Positions 61,630 to 64,000 of a stretch of DNA of 64,000 nucleotides are shown here, one piece after another. The notes under the pieces were generated by a model, which searched no databases, was not told the DNA's origin, and worked only from the letters and a program-made list of their open reading frames with translations. The translations under genes and the position numbers were made by a program. Source of the DNA: JACCTU01 sp963798985 (GTDB lineage: Bacteria > Actinomycetota > Thermoleophilia > Gaiellales > Gaiellaceae). The stretch is taken from the NCBI GenBank assembly GCA_963798985.1, contig CAWCVL010000007.1, forward strand, positions 372,001 to 436,000. The letters run 5' to 3'. Every line of letters starts with the position of its first letter. Position 1 is the stretch's first letter.

Positions 61630-62454
61630 ACAGTGCCGCCGTAGAGGTAGTGCTCGAACACGAGTCGCTGCGAGTCGGGCGCCCACGACGGGTCGCCGCC
61701 GTCCGCCGCCAGGCGCTGCACATCCCCGCTGCCGTCGGCGTTCGCAACACAGAGCTCACCTTCGCACTGATACTCATCAGCTTCCCGTCGGGTGACCACG
61801 CCGGCTGGGACGCGCCCCCGCGCACGATCACCCGCCGTGCACCGTCCTCGAGGTTCGCGGCGACGATCCACCCGTCTCCTGCTGGAAGGCGATCCGGCGC
61901 CCGTCGGGACTCACGAGGGCTCCGTCTCGCTGCGCGCAGCAATCGAGCCGGGCCGGGCGTCTCCGATCTGCCCACGATTTCGAGGCAGCAGCCGCTCGCT
62001 TCGTCGTCCATCGAGCTGGACGACGTAGATCGAGCTGCTCAAGTCTCTCTCCTGCTTCACGACGGCGAGCCTGTCCCCTTCGGGCGCCCAGGCGGGAGAG
62101 AGAACCAGGCGCCACGAAGGACTCGTCTCGGTCTTCGCGCGTTGGTCTTCAGCACGTAGATCCCGTCTTCGCCTGTGAACGCGATCATCCGCCCGTCGGG
62201 TGACCAGTCCACGTCGCTCGCCTCGCCGCGCAAGAGCAGGCGCAGCCGGCCTCCGCCCGCGTCGATCACGTAGATCCCACCGGCGCCGCGACTGCTCGCA
62301 AACGCGATCAGCCGGCCGTCGGGAGACCAATCGGGGTCGGCATCGACCGTGTCGAAGAGGAGACCTGCTCGCCGGCCTCGGTCGAGGTGCACGCGACCGG
62401 AACGACGACCACGAACACGGCGGCGACCAGTGCAGCCCACTTCAACCCAGTCAC
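61551..62454 (-). CDS. TolB/WD40-like beta-propeller lipoprotein (several frameshifts)
   Basis: About 300 residues. A signal with a lipobox (ALVAAVFVVVVPVACTST, Cys near 22) is followed by repeated PD40 blades: DPDWSPDGRLIAFASS, DVDWSPDGRMIAFTGEDG, SPAWAPEGDRLAVV, VSPDGRRIAFQQ, QPAWSPDGKLMSIS and DPSWAPDSQRLVFEH. It is likely anchored outside the membrane and binds a partner through the propeller. At least four frameshifts split the blades. The GTG is at 62454. It follows the VTT-like gene on the same strand and converges with the response regulator. Confidence 0.7.
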
Positions 62455-62464
62455 GACGTGCCTC

Positions 62465-62942
62465 TCAACGCCAGCCGGCGATCGTGGCAATGAGCAACAC
62501 GCCGGCGAACCGAAGCGTTCGGCCGGCGAACCGAAACACGAAGAACGAGGACAAGCTGGAGTCGCCATGCGCCGGCGAGCGCGGACACGACAGCGAACGG
62601 CGGGAGACCTGTGATCGCGGCGGCGAAAACGGCTGTGAACGCTACCGCGCGATGCCGAGCCGCTCCGTCGATGACGGCGCTCAGGTGCCGCGGGCTTCTC
62701 GGCGCAAGGGTGTTCCTCCTCGGCGCTGGCAGCCGATGGAGACGGTGCGGCCCCCGAGGAAGAAGCAGCTCTTCCCGACCATCTGGCCTGCGGCCGCTGC
62801 GATGACCTGGCAGGCGAGCAGCGCGTTCGAAGGTTGAAGTCGCGGCGGCGAGAATGAGCGCTACCTCAATCGATGCGAAAGGGACGAACGCCGAGACCAG
62901 CGCAAGCAGGAAGATGCCGACGATGAGCGTGAGCTCCTTCAT
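62465..62942 (-). CDS. Small DedA/VTT-like membrane protein (frameshifts)
   Basis: About 158 residues. MKELTLIVGIFLLALVSAFVPFASIEVALILAAATSTF is the start, with the re-entrant-like FVPFASIE typical of the VTT (SNARE-associated/DedA) fold. Later pieces, read in other frames, are LLACQVIAAAAGQMVGKSCFFLGGR and AVFAAAITGLPPFAVVSALAGAWR and RFAGVLLIATIAGW. At least two frameshifts break it. It starts 6 bases after the CDP-alcohol transferase stop, so the two are co-transcribed; a lipid-scrambling or transport role is possible. Confidence 0.6.
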
Positions 62943-62948
62943 GGCGCG

Positions 62949-63625
62949 GTGATGCCTTCGGTCGCCACACACCCCGGAGGTCGTGTGAGCAACGTCCTCA
63001 ACATCCATCGCAGCGACACGCTCTTCAGCACGAGAGCTGCGGCGGCGGCGACCGTGGCGGCACCAGGGTGTCCGGCTGCCAGGAGCAGCAGGAAGATGGC
63101 CGAGTTCAGCAGTTTTGCCGGTGGTGAAAAGTTCAGTCGCCACATGCGCGCGTCGACATACCGCAGGTAGTTCACGCCGAGCAGCGGCCAAGCGAGGAAC
63201 GTCAGCGAGAGCAGCGTGTCGACGACCGTGAAAGCGAGCAGATAAACCGCGACCGGGAGAGCGAATGCCGGTTCGAGCGTCACGGTCGCGAGCAGTGCGA
63301 GCGCGCAACATGCGCGATCGCAGACGATGTCCAGGGCGGCTCCGAACCGTGTCTCGGATCGGGTCGTGCGCGCGACGATGCCGTCGCAGACGTCGCCGAC
63401 CCAGTACGCGGCGATCGCTGCAATGAGAACACGCCAGGACGTCGTCGCGACCGCGCCGACCGTCAGCACCGCACACGCAAGGGTCCTCGCCGCCGTGATG
63501 AGGTTTGGCAGGGTGCCGAGGCTTGTCGTCGCCGAGCAGGAGCAGCCCGGCGTGCGACAGCCGCGGAGCTTCTCGGTCGCGGCCGGCGCGCTGAGCGGCA
63601 CCGTCGGGAATGCGATCGTGGTCAT
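62949..63625 (-). CDS. CDP-alcohol phosphatidyltransferase family protein
   Basis: A 225-residue membrane enzyme. The diagnostic motif D-x2-D-G-x2-A-R-x8-G-x3-D-x3-D is complete: GDVCDGIVARTTRS...RFGAALDIVCDRA. About six spans follow or precede it (LIAAIAAYWVG, LALLATVTLEPAFALPVAVYLLAFTVV, AIFLLLLAAGHPGAATVAAAAALV). It transfers a phospho-alcohol to or from CDP-lipid in phospholipid synthesis; the alcohol is not known. ATG 63625 starts MTTIAFPTVPLSAP. The frame is intact, unlike its neighbours. Confidence 0.85.
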
Positions 63626-63732
63626 GCATTCGACGTTAAGGAGGACGCCGCCGCAGCGGTACGCGGCCAGCCCCGGACTGAATCGGGGCTGGCCCTGATC
63701 TTTCGACCGGCGTCGCTGCCGCGACGCGTCCG

Positions 63733-64000
63733 CTAGGTGCGCAAGAACGCGAGCACGGCGAGCACGCGGCGGTGGTCGTCCGGCGCCAGAGCGAGTCCGA
63801 GCTTTCTGAAGATGCTGCTCACGTGGGTCTCGACCGTCTTCGGACTGAGGAAGAGGCGTCTGCAGATGCCCTGGTTCGACAGGCCTTCGGCCATGAGGCG
63901 CAGCACCTCGCGCTCGCGAGGAGTCAGCGCTTCGAGCGGGTCCCTCGCGCTCGCGCCTCCCGAGGAGCTCCGAGACGACAGCAGGGATCGATCGCTGTGC
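63733..64000 (-). CDS. LuxR-family regulator, C-terminal part (partial at window end)
   Basis: The HTH LTPREREVLRLMAEGLSNQGICRRLFLSPKTVETHVSSIFRKLGL is a NarL/LuxR DNA-binding domain, followed by a short tail to RVLAVLAFLRT. The part before it reads PAVVSELLG in another frame, which is the usual end of the receiver linker, so a one-base shift near 63962 is likely. The rest lies beyond the window. It is probably a response regulator. Confidence 0.8.
   Translation of the reverse strand, partial: HSDRSLLSSRSSSGGASARDPLEALTPREREVLRLMAEGLSNQGICRRLFLSPKTVETHVSSIFRKLGLALAPDDHRRVLAVLAFLRT

Overview
The window is about 64 kb of very GC-rich bacterial DNA with many GTG and TTG starts. Five sigma factors, PadR, HxlR and LuxR regulators, an acyl-CoA carboxylase pair, MeaB and class III cyclases fused to other domains suggest an uncultured actinobacterium, most likely of the Thermoleophilia (Gaiellales or Solirubrobacterales type). 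This placement is inferred from gene content and codon style; there is no rRNA to confirm it. More than 20 recognisable genes are broken by single-base frameshifts that leave both halves well conserved. That looks like uncorrected indel errors in the assembly rather than real decay.

Layout. 1-9.5 kb is housekeeping: the end of lon, an HxlR regulator, dihydrolipoyl dehydrogenase, two tandem ECF sigma factors with fused zinc-finger and membrane tails, hisC, an MFS carrier, meaB and threonine ammonia-lyase. 9.5-17 kb is mostly on the minus strand: a UbiE-like methyltransferase with a membrane partner, a metallo-beta-lactamase/rhodanese protein, an acyl-CoA dehydrogenase and a biotin carboxylase/BCCP subunit, plus an SCP2-domain protein on the plus strand. 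17-25.3 kb is the most unusual region. A SigB/F-type sigma factor and a ribbon-helix-helix membrane protein diverge from four exported proteins: a Trp-Asn-motif membrane protein, a 1084-residue secreted protein with thirteen N/Q/S/D-rich repeats, a Pro/Ala-rich membrane protein and an Ig-like-repeat protein. 25.3-33 kb returns to metabolism: MFS carrier, enoyl-CoA hydratase, DapA-type aldolase, FAD oxidoreductase, methylcrotonyl-CoA carboxylase beta subunit and a secreted HExxH protein. With the 12-17 kb genes this fits leucine or short-chain acyl-CoA catabolism.

33-36.6 kb holds an alpha/beta hydrolase-cyclase fusion and an MFS carrier with a cyclic-nucleotide-binding tail. 36.6-44.7 kb is a plastic region of single unrelated genes, a kinase remnant and tRNA-like fragments. 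It ends with a 3.1-kb element at tRNA-Trp, flanked by a 43-bp direct repeat of the tRNA 3' half and carrying a copper-radical oxidase and a truncated tyrosine recombinase. 44.7-54 kb holds a FliA/WhiG-type sigma factor, an EF-G paralogue with a degenerate G domain, PadR with a small His-rich partner, an aldehyde dehydrogenase-GNAT-RNase H run, a SigX5-type sigma factor, a cysteine-dioxygenase-like protein and tRNA-Gly. 54-64 kb holds an aldo-keto reductase bracketed by tRNA-Gly and a decayed copy of its 3' half, a large cyclase-ATPase-TPR protein, a possible PD-(D/E)XK nuclease, a CPBP protease, a histidine kinase/response regulator pair, a beta-propeller lipoprotein, two membrane proteins and the end of a LuxR-type regulator.
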